Part shown: in pieces, positions 25,973 to 35,542 of the stretch
Layout of the letters: each line of letters opens with the position of its first letter
How positions within the stretch are numbered: the stretch's first letter is position 1
From: Anaerofustis sp.
GTDB taxonomy: Bacteria > Bacillota > Clostridia > Eubacteriales > Anaerofustaceae
DNA: 64,000 nt
Direction: 5' to 3'
Assembly: GCF_019420015.1 (NCBI RefSeq)
Contig: NZ_JAHZIA010000008.1
Location: 192,889 to 256,888, forward strand
Program-made: the position numbers and the translations under genes
Notes under the pieces: generated by a model
The model's input: the letters and a program-made list of their open reading frames with translations, nothing else
Database searches by the model: none
Told to the model about the DNA's origin: nothing

Positions 25973-26230
25973 GTAAATTTCATTTGTCATCCTGCATCCA
26001 AGCTTATATCCCTCTATAAATGAATTCCTAAGTTCCATAGGATAAACTTTTATCCATCTTTCTAAAATATTATAAAATTCATTTTGCATATTTTCATCCA
26101 GCTTAGAACAAAACTTTTCTTCTAAAATTGTTTTTTCCCTAAGCTCAACTTCATATTCATCAATAATCGTATCAATATATTCACTCGGATTAATATTGCC
26201 TTCATATAAATCGATTAACAGATTATTCAT
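25967..26230 (-). CDS. Small uncharacterised helical protein (DUF6809-like)
   Basis: An 87-residue, acidic, all-helical protein. The start LLIDLYEGNINPSEY and the end SFIEGYKLGCRMTNEIY resemble a family of small Clostridia proteins (DUF6809-like), many of which occur near mobile or sporulation genes. I am not certain of that match. It is preceded by a GGGGGGTTT-type SD. There is no membrane segment or known catalytic motif. Confidence 0.6.
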   Translation of the reverse strand: MNNLLIDLYEGNINPSEYIDTIIDEYEVELREKTILEEKFCSKLDENMQNEFYNILERWIKVYPMELRNSFIEGYKLGCRMTNEIYK

Positions 26231-26442
26231 TATAAACCCCCCGTTAAAAATTTTCTAAGGTCGACCTTCAAACTAAAATAACTTTACTTTAATCCTATTA
26301 TATTTAACGGTTAGTACTTAATCAATAAAACAGCATAAACAAGTCACTTTTTAATCACGCAAATTACATTTGCCCATAATATATAAAAAGTAATATTTTA
26401 AATAAAATTTATACATTTCTTTCTGCTATACTATATAAATAG

Positions 26443-26451
26443 TGGTATAAT
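26443..26451 (+). promoter_or_regulatory. Extended -10 promoter of the DUF5662-like gene
   Basis: TGGTATAAT at 26443-26451, about 30 nt before the ATG. No good -35 is visible, which fits extended -10 promoters. Confidence 0.5.
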
Positions 26452-26480
26452 AGCAAATAAGGGAAATAGGAGCTTTTATA

Positions 26481-27062
26481 ATGAATAATTTTTTTGGACA
26501 TTTAAATACAATAAACAAACATAAACTAATGGTTATAAAATCATGTTTTAAAGCAGGACTCTACAAACAAGGGCTACTTCACGATTTATCAAAGTATACT
26601 CCCATAGAGTTTTTTTCCGGAGTGAAATATTATCAAGGAGGAGAAAGAAGTCCTATCAGCAAAGAAAAAGAAATAACAGGGCACTCAAAAGGCTGGCTTC
26701 ATCATAAAGGACGAAACAAGCATCATTTCGAGTACTGGATTGACTATAAAACAAATCCGCACGAAGGACTGGCAGGCGTCAAAATGCCTAAAAAATATGT
26801 TGCCGAAATGGTTATAGATAGAATGAGCGCTTCAAAAAATTATTTAAAAGATAACTACACTCTTAAAAGTCCTTTAGATTACTTTGTAAACGGAAAAGAT
26901 TTTTATGTAATCGACAAAGACAGCGAAGAACTCACCGAATACTTGCTTACTATGCTGAAAGATAAAGGTGAGGATTATTTATTAAAATATATTAAAAACA
27001 CATTGCTTAAAAATAAAGACGGTGATTATCACTTTGAAAACGGAGAACTGATTTTGCATTAG
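26481..27062 (+). CDS. DUF5662-like putative metal-dependent protein
   Basis: A 193-residue protein. Its histidines are arranged as GHLNTINKHK, LLHDLSKYTPIEF, GWLHHKGRNKHHFEYW. The HD doublet followed by HH and HHFEYW resembles HD-like metal-binding proteins and matches what I know of DUF5662. No substrate is known. It has AATAGGAG as SD. It is monocistronic and convergent with the DNA polymerase IV gene. Confidence 0.7.
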   Translation: MNNFFGHLNTINKHKLMVIKSCFKAGLYKQGLLHDLSKYTPIEFFSGVKYYQGGERSPISKEKEITGHSKGWLHHKGRNKHHFEYWIDYKTNPHEGLAGVKMPKKYVAEMVIDRMSASKNYLKDNYTLKSPLDYFVNGKDFYVIDKDSEELTEYLLTMLKDKGEDYLLKYIKNTLLKNKDGDYHFENGELILH

Positions 27063-27126
27063 AAACTTTTTATTTTTACAACAGAAATACTGATTTATGC
27101 TTGTAAAAATATCCTTTATAATCAGA

Positions 27127-28356
27127 TTATTTAAAATAATCCAATTTGTTCATAACGTTTTTTTGTGTTCTCTCTTCGGGAACACCTCTTTTTATAATAT
27201 CTTTACCGTAACTTAACCTTATGTTATCCATAACTCTCTCAACTCTTGCCATTTTTTCATTCTCTTCTTTTCTGTCTAGAAGAGAAAGCTGGTTGATACC
27301 TGCGTTATCAAACCCGCTTACACTTATTCCCAAAAGGCGTATAGGATCTTTATTCCAAAATTCTAAAAACAATTTAACGGATTCTTCATATATCGTATTT
27401 GTTGAGCTCGTAAAGTACGATAAAGTCTTTCTGTGCGAATATAAATAAAAAGAACTGTTTTTTATACTGACATTTATAACATTGCCTTTGTAATTATTCT
27501 TCCTTAGTCTTGTTCCGACACTGTCACTCAAAGAAAGCAAAATTCTTTTTACTTCATTTATATTGGTAACATCTTTGCCCAAGGTCGTACTGTTACCTAT
27601 TGATTTAATTTCATTTTTCATGCTCACTTCGCTTTCGTCTATCCCATGAGAATAATTATAAAGCATAATCCCCTGAGCTTTTTTAAAGTGAGCAATAAGA
27701 AAATCGAGAGAACAACGATTTAAATCTCCTATAGTATATATTCCTAAATTATTTAATTTTTCTTTTGTTTTTCTTCCAACCATAAATAGCTCGCTTATAT
27801 TCAGCGGAAACATTTTTTCCTCAATTTCTTTGGGATACAATGTAATGACTTTATCCGGTTTCATTAAATCACCTGCCATCTTCGCCAAAAGCTTATTGGT
27901 GGAAATACCTATATTTACACTAAATCCCAATTCCCTTTTCACCCTCTCCTTTATTTCATAAGCAACTTTTTCAGGACTACCGAACAACTTCAAACTACCC
28001 GTATAATCGAGAAAACATTCGTCAATGGAATAACGTTCTATTGTATCCGAATACTCACTCAACAAATTAAATAATTTATCGGAATACATTCTGTATATTT
28101 TAAAATCAGGTTTTACCGAAACCAATACAGGACATAGTTTTCTTGCCTCAAATAAACTCATACCCGTCCTTACACCGTACTTCTTTGCAATTTCGGATTT
28201 AGCCAACACAACCCCTCTTCTGTTTTTTTCATCTCCTCCGACAACAGCAGGAATACTTCTCAAGTCTTTTACATTATATCCCATATGTTTATTATAAGCA
28301 GCCTGCCAAGACAAAAAAGCAGAATTAACATCTATATGAAATACAATTCTCTCCAT
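27127..28356 (-). CDS. dinB: DNA polymerase IV (Y family)
   Basis: A 409-residue Y-family polymerase. Catalytic acidic residues are in FHIDVNSAF (Asp8) and YSIDECFLD (about residue 110). The finger motif is VVGGDEKNRRGVVLAKS. The HhH segment LFMVGRKTKEKLNNLGIYTIGDL and a little-finger domain follow. QLSLLD near the C terminus resembles a beta-clamp-binding motif. It performs translesion synthesis. The start is ATG 28356 (MERIVFHID). A longer frame reaches 28467, but its extra 37 residues are unlike the family. Confidence 0.92.
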   Translation of the reverse strand: MERIVFHIDVNSAFLSWQAAYNKHMGYNVKDLRSIPAVVGGDEKNRRGVVLAKSEIAKKYGVRTGMSLFEARKLCPVLVSVKPDFKIYRMYSDKLFNLLSEYSDTIERYSIDECFLDYTGSLKLFGSPEKVAYEIKERVKRELGFSVNIGISTNKLLAKMAGDLMKPDKVITLYPKEIEEKMFPLNISELFMVGRKTKEKLNNLGIYTIGDLNRCSLDFLIAHFKKAQGIMLYNYSHGIDESEVSMKNEIKSIGNSTTLGKDVTNINEVKRILLSLSDSVGTRLRKNNYKGNVINVSIKNSSFYLYSHRKTLSYFTSSTNTIYEESVKLFLEFWNKDPIRLLGISVSGFDNAGINQLSLLDRKEENEKMARVERVMDNIRLSYGKDIIKRGVPEERTQKNVMNKLDYFK

Positions 28357-28472
28357 TTTTTGTTTTTCCTTTCTTATAATATAAATATAACACAACACAC
28401 TAATCAAATCAAACATTTGTTCATAAAATAATCCGTTTTGTATTTTTCGTAATATTAACATTAACAAAAGTT

Positions 28473-28488
28473 AATATTGGACAATATT
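28473..28488. promoter_or_regulatory. Palindrome upstream of the feoAB promoter
   Basis: AATATTG-GA-CAATATT, a perfect inverted repeat ending 1 nt before the -35 element of feoAB. It is a candidate site for a metal-responsive regulator, although it resembles neither a canonical Fur box nor a DtxR site. Confidence 0.45.
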
Positions 28489-28489
28489 A

Positions 28490-28519
28490 TTGACTTAAAG
28501 TAAAAAAACAATGTATAAT
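28490..28519 (+). promoter_or_regulatory. feoAB promoter
   Basis: TTGACT (28490-28495) and TATAAT (28514-28519), 18-nt spacing, about 40 nt before feoA. Confidence 0.65.
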
Positions 28520-28560
28520 TGTACAATAGCAAAAGCTAACAAACAAAGCGAGGATAAAAA

Positions 28561-28794
28561 ATGACGTTGGATAAATTGCAAATAGGACAAAAAGCAATTA
28601 TAAAAAGTACGGGCGGAAGCAAAGAAATAAGAAGGCGTCTGCTTGATATAGGACTAATTCCCAAAACAGTAGTTTTAATGAGAAAAGTAGCTCCCCTTGG
28701 TGATCCTATTGAAATAAATCTCAGAGGGTTTGAACTTACCCTCAGAAAAGAAGATGCAAAAAAAATAGAAGTAGAGGTAATAGAGAATGAGTAA
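28561..28794 (+). CDS. feoA: Ferrous iron transport protein A
   Basis: A 77-residue SH3-like FeoA: LDKLQIGQKAIIKST, IRRRLLDIGLIPKT, RKVAPLGDPIEINLRGFELTLRKEDA. It is thought to support FeoB at the membrane. It overlaps the start of feoB by 8 nt. SD GCGAGGA precedes it. There is one FeoA domain only. Confidence 0.93.
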   Translation: MTLDKLQIGQKAIIKSTGGSKEIRRRLLDIGLIPKTVVLMRKVAPLGDPIEINLRGFELTLRKEDAKKIEVEVIENE

Positions 28795-30796
28795 AACCTT
28801 TGCTTTAATCGGAAATCAAAACTGCGGGAAGACCACTCTTTTCAATGCTCTCACAGGAAGCAATGCTCACGTCGGGAATTTTCCGGGAGTAACGGTAGAC
28901 AAGAAAGAGGGAGTAATAAAAGGTCACGAAAATATTAATCTTATAGATTTACCGGGTATATATTCCCTTTCTCCATATACAAGCGAAGAAATTGTCACAA
29001 GAAATTTCCTTATGGAAGAAAAACCCGATTTAATAATAAATATAATCGACGCTACCAATATAGAAAGAAATCTATACCTTACACTTCAGTTGTTGGAATT
29101 AAATATACCCATGGTAATAGCATTAAGCATGATGGACGAAGTAATTGCCTGCGGCAACAGTATAGATATCGATAAAATAGCATCAACTTTACATGTGGAC
29201 TGCATACCTATTCAAGCAGCAAAACAGCAAGGAACGGAAGAACTTATAGCGGTAGCAACCGATTTGATAGAAGAACACAGTTATAGAGGGAAAATAGACT
29301 TTTGCAGCGGATATATACATAAAGCAATACATGCAATATCTCATATTATTGAAGCAAATGCAGAAGAAAAACAACTTCCGGTAAGGTTTTGTGTGTCAAA
29401 AATAGTTGAAGGCGATGAACTTCTGGAAGATAAACTTGAACTGAGTCCGGCAGATAAAGATATAATAAAACATATAGTCGATGAAATGGAAAACGATGTA
29501 GGTCTCGACAGAGAAGCTGCCATAGCGGAAATGCGATATGACTATATAGAGCAACTTTGTAAAAAGTGCGTACATAAAGTAAATCATACAAAAGAACATA
29601 TACAAAGCGTAAAAATAGATAATATACTTACAAACAAATATTTTGCCCTACCGATATTTATTTTGATTATGGGTTCAATATTTTATTTAACATTCGGAGT
29701 AATAGGCGCTTTTTTAAGCAACATTTTTGAAATGCTCCTCGAGCAATTGAGAATAGGATTGGACATAGCTCTTAATGCTGCACAAATAAACCCTACTATC
29801 CACTCCCTGATAACGGACGGAATATATAACGGAGTCTCAACCGTATTGTCATTCCTTCCGATAATCGTAACACTATTCTTCTTCTTATCCCTTCTCGAAG
29901 ACAGTGGATATATGGCAAGAATAGCTTTCATAATGGACAAGCCCCTTAGAAAAATCGGGCTTAGCGGAAAGAGTTTTGTTCCCATGCTTATAGGATTCGG
30001 ATGTTCGGTGCCGGGAATAATGGCAACCAGAACACTAACTTCTTCCCGAGACAGAAAAATGACAGTATTGCTTACTCCTTTCATGTCCTGCAGTGCAAAG
30101 CTACCTATATATACAGTTTTTGCTGCTGCTTTTTTCAAAGACAATCTTCCTTTGGTAATGATATGTCTATACTTACTGGGAATAGCAAGTGCAATTATAT
30201 CGGGATATTTACTTAAAAACACAATATACAAAGGAGAGTCCATGCCGTTTGTTATGGAGTTGCCTCCTTACAGATTACCTTCAATAAAATCATTGACAAG
30301 ACTCAGCTACGACAAAGCAAAGGATTTTGTAACAAAAGCTTTTACAATCATATTTGTCGCAAGCGTACTTATATGGTTACTGGAAAACTTTAACTTTAGA
30401 CTTAATATGGTAGCATCACCTTCTGAAAGCATGCTTGCACATGTGGGTAATACTTTAGCAGTAATATTCAAACCGTTGGGATTCGGAGACTGGAAATTTG
30501 TTACGGCCTTAATTGCGGGGCTCAGCGCAAAAGAAGTTGTTGTCAGCACTTTGGCAATATTGACAGGAACGACGCTCACAACACTTCCGGGAGTACTCTC
30601 TTCAATGATGTCTCTTCCTGCTGCAATGTCATTTCTTACGTTCACATTATTATATATGCCATGCGCGGCAGCCTTCGCAGCTACAAAAAGAGAAATAGGA
30701 ACGTTTAAAGGCGCAGCCCTTACGGCATTATATCAAACGGGAATTGCATATATACTCGCATTTATAGTCTACAATATAGCTAAGTTAATATTCTAA
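28787..30796 (+). CDS. feoB: Ferrous iron transporter FeoB with altered G4 motif
   Basis: A 669-residue FeoB. The N-terminal G domain has G1 GNQNCGKTTLFN (residues 9-20), Thr36 in the switch region and G3 DLPG (54-57). G4, normally NxxD, reads SMMD with Ser114 (codon AGC) in place of Asn. The G5 region reads QAAKQQG. Then come a helical spacer and the membrane part with paired gate regions, including GFGCSVPGIMATRT and PFMSCSAKLPIY. It imports Fe2+, consistent with demand from iron-sulfur enzymes in the window. No feoC follows. Confidence 0.94.
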   Translation: MSKTFALIGNQNCGKTTLFNALTGSNAHVGNFPGVTVDKKEGVIKGHENINLIDLPGIYSLSPYTSEEIVTRNFLMEEKPDLIINIIDATNIERNLYLTLQLLELNIPMVIALSMMDEVIACGNSIDIDKIASTLHVDCIPIQAAKQQGTEELIAVATDLIEEHSYRGKIDFCSGYIHKAIHAISHIIEANAEEKQLPVRFCVSKIVEGDELLEDKLELSPADKDIIKHIVDEMENDVGLDREAAIAEMRYDYIEQLCKKCVHKVNHTKEHIQSVKIDNILTNKYFALPIFILIMGSIFYLTFGVIGAFLSNIFEMLLEQLRIGLDIALNAAQINPTIHSLITDGIYNGVSTVLSFLPIIVTLFFFLSLLEDSGYMARIAFIMDKPLRKIGLSGKSFVPMLIGFGCSVPGIMATRTLTSSRDRKMTVLLTPFMSCSAKLPIYTVFAAAFFKDNLPLVMICLYLLGIASAIISGYLLKNTIYKGESMPFVMELPPYRLPSIKSLTRLSYDKAKDFVTKAFTIIFVASVLIWLLENFNFRLNMVASPSESMLAHVGNTLAVIFKPLGFGDWKFVTALIAGLSAKEVVVSTLAILTGTTLTTLPGVLSSMMSLPAAMSFLTFTLLYMPCAAAFAATKREIGTFKGAALTALYQTGIAYILAFIVYNIAKLIF

Positions 30797-30830
30797 ATAA
30801 AAAAGTACTCTTTTCCGGAGTGCTTTTTTG
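30797..30830 (+). terminator. feoAB terminator
   Basis: Stem AAAAGTACTC / GAGTGCTTTT (one G-U) with a 7-nt loop, then T-run. Confidence 0.75.
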
Positions 30831-30853
30831 AGTATACCCATTATCTCTTGCAG

Positions 30854-30882
30854 TTGTTAAAAAGGGAAGTTTATGGTATAAT
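30854..30882 (+). promoter_or_regulatory. Promoter of the membrane hydrolase-like gene
   Basis: TTGTTA (30854-30859), 17 nt, TATAAT (30877-30882), with extended TGG. Confidence 0.6.
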
Positions 30883-30927
30883 ATTTAGCTGAAAAATAAA
30901 AAAACACCTTACCTAAGAGGATTAAAT

Positions 30928-32550
30928 ATGAAATTAAAAATCAAATCAAAACTAAATTTACTTTTAATTATACTCATAGGAGTATTTATTACAGGATGCT
31001 TAGCCTCGGTATACGCAACAAATACATATTACAAGATGGATAAAGTTGAATATTACAACCTTGATGAACTAAAAATATCAGCCAGATATCACAAAGGGAC
31101 AAAAGATATGGGAGTTTTTATCATAAACGACCTAAATCAAAACGCAAAAGATACTTGGTTTATGGTAGAAGAGTTTGCAAAATTAGGATACCATGTTTAT
31201 GTATTTGATCTTCCAAGTCAGGGCTATACCAAGGGAAGTATTGAATTTGGATATAAACAAAACGAATATTTGGCAGAACAATACTACACAGGTGTTGTTG
31301 CATTCTCCCAAATGGCAAAATTAAATGAAGAAAATATACATATAGTTGCAAACGGAGCAAGTGCAAGAACAGCACTGCAAACCGCAACAAAGAGATTTTT
31401 CAATCCAAAAGACTTAACACTTATATCGACAGACACCAATATATTATCAAAAATAGATTTAGATGTAATAAATTTTGTAAAAGAAGAAAACGTATCTTTT
31501 ATGAAAGATTTGAATGCTTCAAATCCGGGAGAAAACATACATCTAATAACATCCAATTTAAACAATAAATCCAGTGTTAAAGAAAACGAAGCTTTAAAAG
31601 CAAGGCTAGAACAAGGATATACGGGGGCTACAAACGAAAATGATGTCACCTTGACAATAGCTAAAAACGTACTGCCGATTAATGAAATAATGAATAGTAA
31701 AATAATAAACGAAACTGTAAGCTATATTGCGGCAAGAGACGGATACGAATATACCCCTAATAAACTTCTACCCCTAAAAACATCGGCAACCTGGATGCTT
31801 AGCATTCTGGCTCTTGTAATAATAATCTTATCATATAAAACATTCGCAAAAGATTATTATAAAGAAAAAGGAAGTATACCATTCAACAAAGAATTTGTAA
31901 TTTCAAAATTACTGGCAATAATACCCGCATACATAATGGTATTTCTTCTTCCGGTTGCAATATACTTTTTATTCAGCCCGATAATGCCGATTCCGTATTT
32001 TTCTTTGGTAAAAATATCACTTTTGTCTTGTTACGGAATTGTCGTATTTTACCTTTATTACAAAACAGACTTTGCTTGCGACCTCGGAAGTAAAATATTC
32101 TATAAAGACCCTAAGAAAAATATAAAAGGCGGATTATTCATAGGAGGATTGGTTATTATAATGCTGTATCTCCTTTCGATATCAGGAAGCAATATAGTTT
32201 TTAACATATTCTCAATGAAAACATTTTGGATTATATTCTCAACAATCCTATGTTACTTTATATTTTATGTGGAAGAAAGAGAAAAGGATGTTATGATAGC
32301 AAATCAATTACAAAGATTTATAATGTCATCATTCAACTTCCTCGTTATATTAATAATTGCTTTGGTACTTTTATTCATGGGACAATTTGCTTTGGCTGTG
32401 GATTTCCTAGGACTTGGATGTATAATCATATTTGTACTTGCAGTAGGTAAGCTTTTAAAAGCAGTGGATTCCCCCACAAGACTGAATGCGCTAATACAGT
32501 CATTGATTTTAAACGGACTTATATTAGCTCAAACTGTTCTATTCTTCTAA
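30928..32550 (+). CDS. Membrane protein with degenerate alpha/beta-hydrolase domain
   Basis: A 540-residue protein. TM1 (residues about 10-30) is followed by an extracytoplasmic region of about 250 residues shaped like an alpha/beta hydrolase: MGVFIINDL, FAKLGYHVYVFDLPSQGYT, then IHIVANGASARTAL. The last should hold the GxSxG nucleophile elbow but reads ANGAS, with Gly where Ser should be. The C-terminal half has about eight further membrane segments, starting near residue 288. ATGCLA in TM1 resembles a lipobox but is embedded in a longer N-terminal helix. It is probably non-catalytic. The function is unknown. It is monocistronic. Confidence 0.65.
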   Translation: MKLKIKSKLNLLLIILIGVFITGCLASVYATNTYYKMDKVEYYNLDELKISARYHKGTKDMGVFIINDLNQNAKDTWFMVEEFAKLGYHVYVFDLPSQGYTKGSIEFGYKQNEYLAEQYYTGVVAFSQMAKLNEENIHIVANGASARTALQTATKRFFNPKDLTLISTDTNILSKIDLDVINFVKEENVSFMKDLNASNPGENIHLITSNLNNKSSVKENEALKARLEQGYTGATNENDVTLTIAKNVLPINEIMNSKIINETVSYIAARDGYEYTPNKLLPLKTSATWMLSILALVIIILSYKTFAKDYYKEKGSIPFNKEFVISKLLAIIPAYIMVFLLPVAIYFLFSPIMPIPYFSLVKISLLSCYGIVVFYLYYKTDFACDLGSKIFYKDPKKNIKGGLFIGGLVIIMLYLLSISGSNIVFNIFSMKTFWIIFSTILCYFIFYVEEREKDVMIANQLQRFIMSSFNFLVILIIALVLLFMGQFALAVDFLGLGCIIIFVLAVGKLLKAVDSPTRLNALIQSLILNGLILAQTVLFF

Positions 32551-32560
32551 AATAACATAT

Positions 32561-32593
32561 AAAAAAGACTTGTTTTAAACAAGTCTTTTTTTT
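32561..32593. terminator. Bidirectional terminator
   Basis: AAAAAAGACTTGTTT / AACAAGTCTTTTTT between convergent genes. Confidence 0.85.
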
Positions 32594-32613
32594 ATAAACA
32601 TCATAATTAAAAT

Positions 32614-35451
32614 TTAATTATTACTTAGAGAATTCAATACTTTTTCCAATTCAGTCATATAAGAATTGTAAGCTTTAGTATCGCCTTTTGCTTGAGCACT
32701 TTTTGCCTTGGCAAGTAAATCTCTTGCTTTTTCTTCCAAAGATTCTTTAGCATTGGTAGTACTTTCGGACTTATTACTTTCGGATATATCACTGCCTTGA
32801 CCTAAATTAAAAATTGCATTTATGGCTTCACTTAAAGAATCTCTCATAACTATTTTATTACCATACGCAACAACCACTTTTTTTACCTCCGGAAGAGCCA
32901 TCTGTTCAGTGCTTGATTTTACGTATATAGGCTCAACATAAAGTATACTGTCTTCTATCGGTATTGTTAACATATTACCTCTTGACACTTCACTGCTTAC
33001 TTGAGAAAGTAAATTAAGCTGAGGCGCAATCTGTGTATCCTGATCAATTCTCTGCTCTATCTGCATAGGACCATAAACCAATTTTTGCTTAGGGAATTGA
33101 TACACTTTTAATTTCCCGTAATCTTCACCGTCACATATCCCTGCCATCCATGCCACCATATTATTTTTATTTTTTGGAGTAAACGGAGAGATAATCATAA
33201 ATTCTTCTTTATCTCTGTCAGGAAGCTTCATCATCAAATACGAACTGTTAACGTCCACAGCCTCTTTTGATGTACCGTAAAACTGTTTTGCAACCTGCCA
33301 CTGATCTTCTTTATTATAAAAAACCTGAGAATTGGTCATATGGTAAGTTTCATACATTTCATTTTGAATATTGAAAAGAACTTCCGAATATCTTAGATGT
33401 TCTCTCAACGTCTTATCCATTTGCTCTATAGGCTTAATAAAGTCAGGATATATTTTCGCGTAAGTTGAAGCTATAGGATCATTCTTATCCACTTGATAAA
33501 AATTTACTGTACCGTTATACGCATCTATAACAACTTTTATAGAGTTACGTATATAATTAAACGTAGTTCCATCTTCGAATTTCGAAGGTGCAGAATATGG
33601 ATATTTATCAGTTTTTGTAAATGCATCCATAATCCAATATAACCTACCCCCCGAATTTACAATATACGGATCCTTGTCATAAGTCAAAAAAGGAGCAATA
33701 GTTCTAACCCTTTCACTGATTTGCCTTCTCATAAGAATTTTGCTTTCAGAAGTTATATCCGATGAAAATAACAAACGGCTGCTCATATTATCAATAGAAA
33801 ACGCAATCCTGTTATATAAGTTGAGCTTTATTCCACCGCTTCCGGTATATTTATTCTCAACATTATTCTCCCCTTCAGGATAATCAAATTCTTTACTTTT
33901 ACAGTTTACAACGATATAATCATCGCTTTCTTCCCCATAATAAATCCTCGGTTCTTTCAATTTAAGATTATTATAAACACTGTTTGCAGGAATATCTTTT
34001 TGTATCAACACTGGTTGACCTGATTCATTTATTTCATTTACGGGAGAAATAACAGTCCCATATCCGTGAGTATACTTTTGATGTTTGTTAACCCAACTTC
34101 TCGCATTTTCTTTATTTGAAGGTTCCATCTCTCTTACCGAAATGAATACCTGAGTTGCCACTTCATCCAACTTATATCTGTCTACATCCACATCTTTGAA
34201 TGTATAATACGATCTAAATCCCTGTAGGGAATTATATACATCCAAAGTAGGCATAAAATCATTTATAGGAATATTTCCTATGGTAACAGAATTATTTTCA
34301 ATATCTTTAGCAGTTAAATTATTGTCGGCTTTAAAACTTTTAACTTCAACATCATCAATATTGTAAGCTTTTCTCGTCATGGATATGTTATTTTCTATAT
34401 ACTTTTGTTCTTTTGCATATTCATTAGGAACGACAATATAATTTTCAACAAGAACTTTTATCCCCCCGACCGACAAATAAACAACAGGAATAATACATAT
34501 ACATATTACTATAGGTTTGAGTTTACTTTTAAGCCCACATATTAAAGATAAAACAGCAGCAAAAATCATAAATCCACAAAAGAATTTATACATATTCACG
34601 GTTAATAAAACATCACTGTATGTTGCTCCGTACACAACTCCCGAAGATGAATAAAGTACATTAAACATAGAAAGGTAACTGTAAAAACCGCCGAGTAAAA
34701 ATAATATAAATAAAAATATACTAACAGGAACTTTAAAGAATTCCCATATTTTCATAAAGAATCCTATTTTTTCTTCTCTTGTTACTCCCCTTTGTTTATC
34801 TATACCGATATCCCTACGATTCATAACCTTTAATATTGCAAAAATAATCATGGTTATAACGAATAACAATAAAGCGGCAGAAAACAGTAATTTACACAAA
34901 TCCATCAAAAAAGGAAGTTTAAAAATATAAAATGATATATCTTTCCCAAACAAACTATCCGCCTGCCCGAACGAAACAAAATTTTTAAACTCCAAAAATT
35001 CATACCAAAGTGTTGATATAAAAGTTATACTTGTCACCAATGAATAAAAAACAGCTAAAACCCATTTTATTTTCTTTCCATACCCATTATCTTTGCTATA
35101 TCCCTCTTTAATTGCTTTAAACAGAAAATTAAAGTAAAACATCGATATAAAAAACATAACGATAAAAAACGGAACACCAAGTATAATCTTTGACTTTATT
35201 TCTTTAAAAAATATATCTAAGTAACCTACTTCATTAAACCACAAATATTCAATATAGTAATCGTTAATTATATAAAGAAATAACAAAACTAAAGCTATAA
35301 TCCCCAAAACGGTAAATAATGCCGTACGCCCTTTTATACTTTTTCTCTTTGGTTTTTTGTTATGTTTATCTTTTGACTTCTTACGTTCCCCATAAGAGGT
35401 ACTTTCGTTTACCTCTTCAAATTCTCCGTCAATAATATTCTTAAATTTCAT
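32614..35451 (-). CDS. UPF0182 family large membrane protein
   Basis: A 945-residue protein of the UPF0182 family. A basic cytoplasmic start (KKPKRKSIKGR) is followed by about seven membrane segments in residues 45-330, including NDYYIEYLWFNEVGYLDIF. A large extracytoplasmic domain has IEQMDKTLREHLRYSEVLFNIQ and GPMQIEQRIDQD. It ends with a Lys/Ala-rich helix. The length and block order fit the family. The function is unknown. It is separated from the phosphohexomutase gene by about 90 nt. Confidence 0.9.
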   Translation of the reverse strand: MKFKNIIDGEFEEVNESTSYGERKKSKDKHNKKPKRKSIKGRTALFTVLGIIALVLLFLYIINDYYIEYLWFNEVGYLDIFFKEIKSKIILGVPFFIVMFFISMFYFNFLFKAIKEGYSKDNGYGKKIKWVLAVFYSLVTSITFISTLWYEFLEFKNFVSFGQADSLFGKDISFYIFKLPFLMDLCKLLFSAALLLFVITMIIFAILKVMNRRDIGIDKQRGVTREEKIGFFMKIWEFFKVPVSIFLFILFLLGGFYSYLSMFNVLYSSSGVVYGATYSDVLLTVNMYKFFCGFMIFAAVLSLICGLKSKLKPIVICICIIPVVYLSVGGIKVLVENYIVVPNEYAKEQKYIENNISMTRKAYNIDDVEVKSFKADNNLTAKDIENNSVTIGNIPINDFMPTLDVYNSLQGFRSYYTFKDVDVDRYKLDEVATQVFISVREMEPSNKENARSWVNKHQKYTHGYGTVISPVNEINESGQPVLIQKDIPANSVYNNLKLKEPRIYYGEESDDYIVVNCKSKEFDYPEGENNVENKYTGSGGIKLNLYNRIAFSIDNMSSRLLFSSDITSESKILMRRQISERVRTIAPFLTYDKDPYIVNSGGRLYWIMDAFTKTDKYPYSAPSKFEDGTTFNYIRNSIKVVIDAYNGTVNFYQVDKNDPIASTYAKIYPDFIKPIEQMDKTLREHLRYSEVLFNIQNEMYETYHMTNSQVFYNKEDQWQVAKQFYGTSKEAVDVNSSYLMMKLPDRDKEEFMIISPFTPKNKNNMVAWMAGICDGEDYGKLKVYQFPKQKLVYGPMQIEQRIDQDTQIAPQLNLLSQVSSEVSRGNMLTIPIEDSILYVEPIYVKSSTEQMALPEVKKVVVAYGNKIVMRDSLSEAINAIFNLGQGSDISESNKSESTTNAKESLEEKARDLLAKAKSAQAKGDTKAYNSYMTELEKVLNSLSNN

Positions 35452-35492
35452 ATTCTCCTCTGTAATTTCAAATAAAATATATTTTTATTATA

Positions 35493-35535
35493 TTAAAGTT
35501 GCACCAACAAAACAAAATTATTGATGCAACTTTAA
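35493..35535 (-). terminator. Stem-loop after the phosphohexomutase gene
   Basis: A perfect 11-bp stem TTAAAGTTGCA / TGCAACTTTAA with a 21-nt loop. The minus-strand tail is only moderately U-rich (AATATAATAAAAAT), so termination is probable but not certain. Confidence 0.5.
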
Positions 35536-35542
35536 TTATCAT

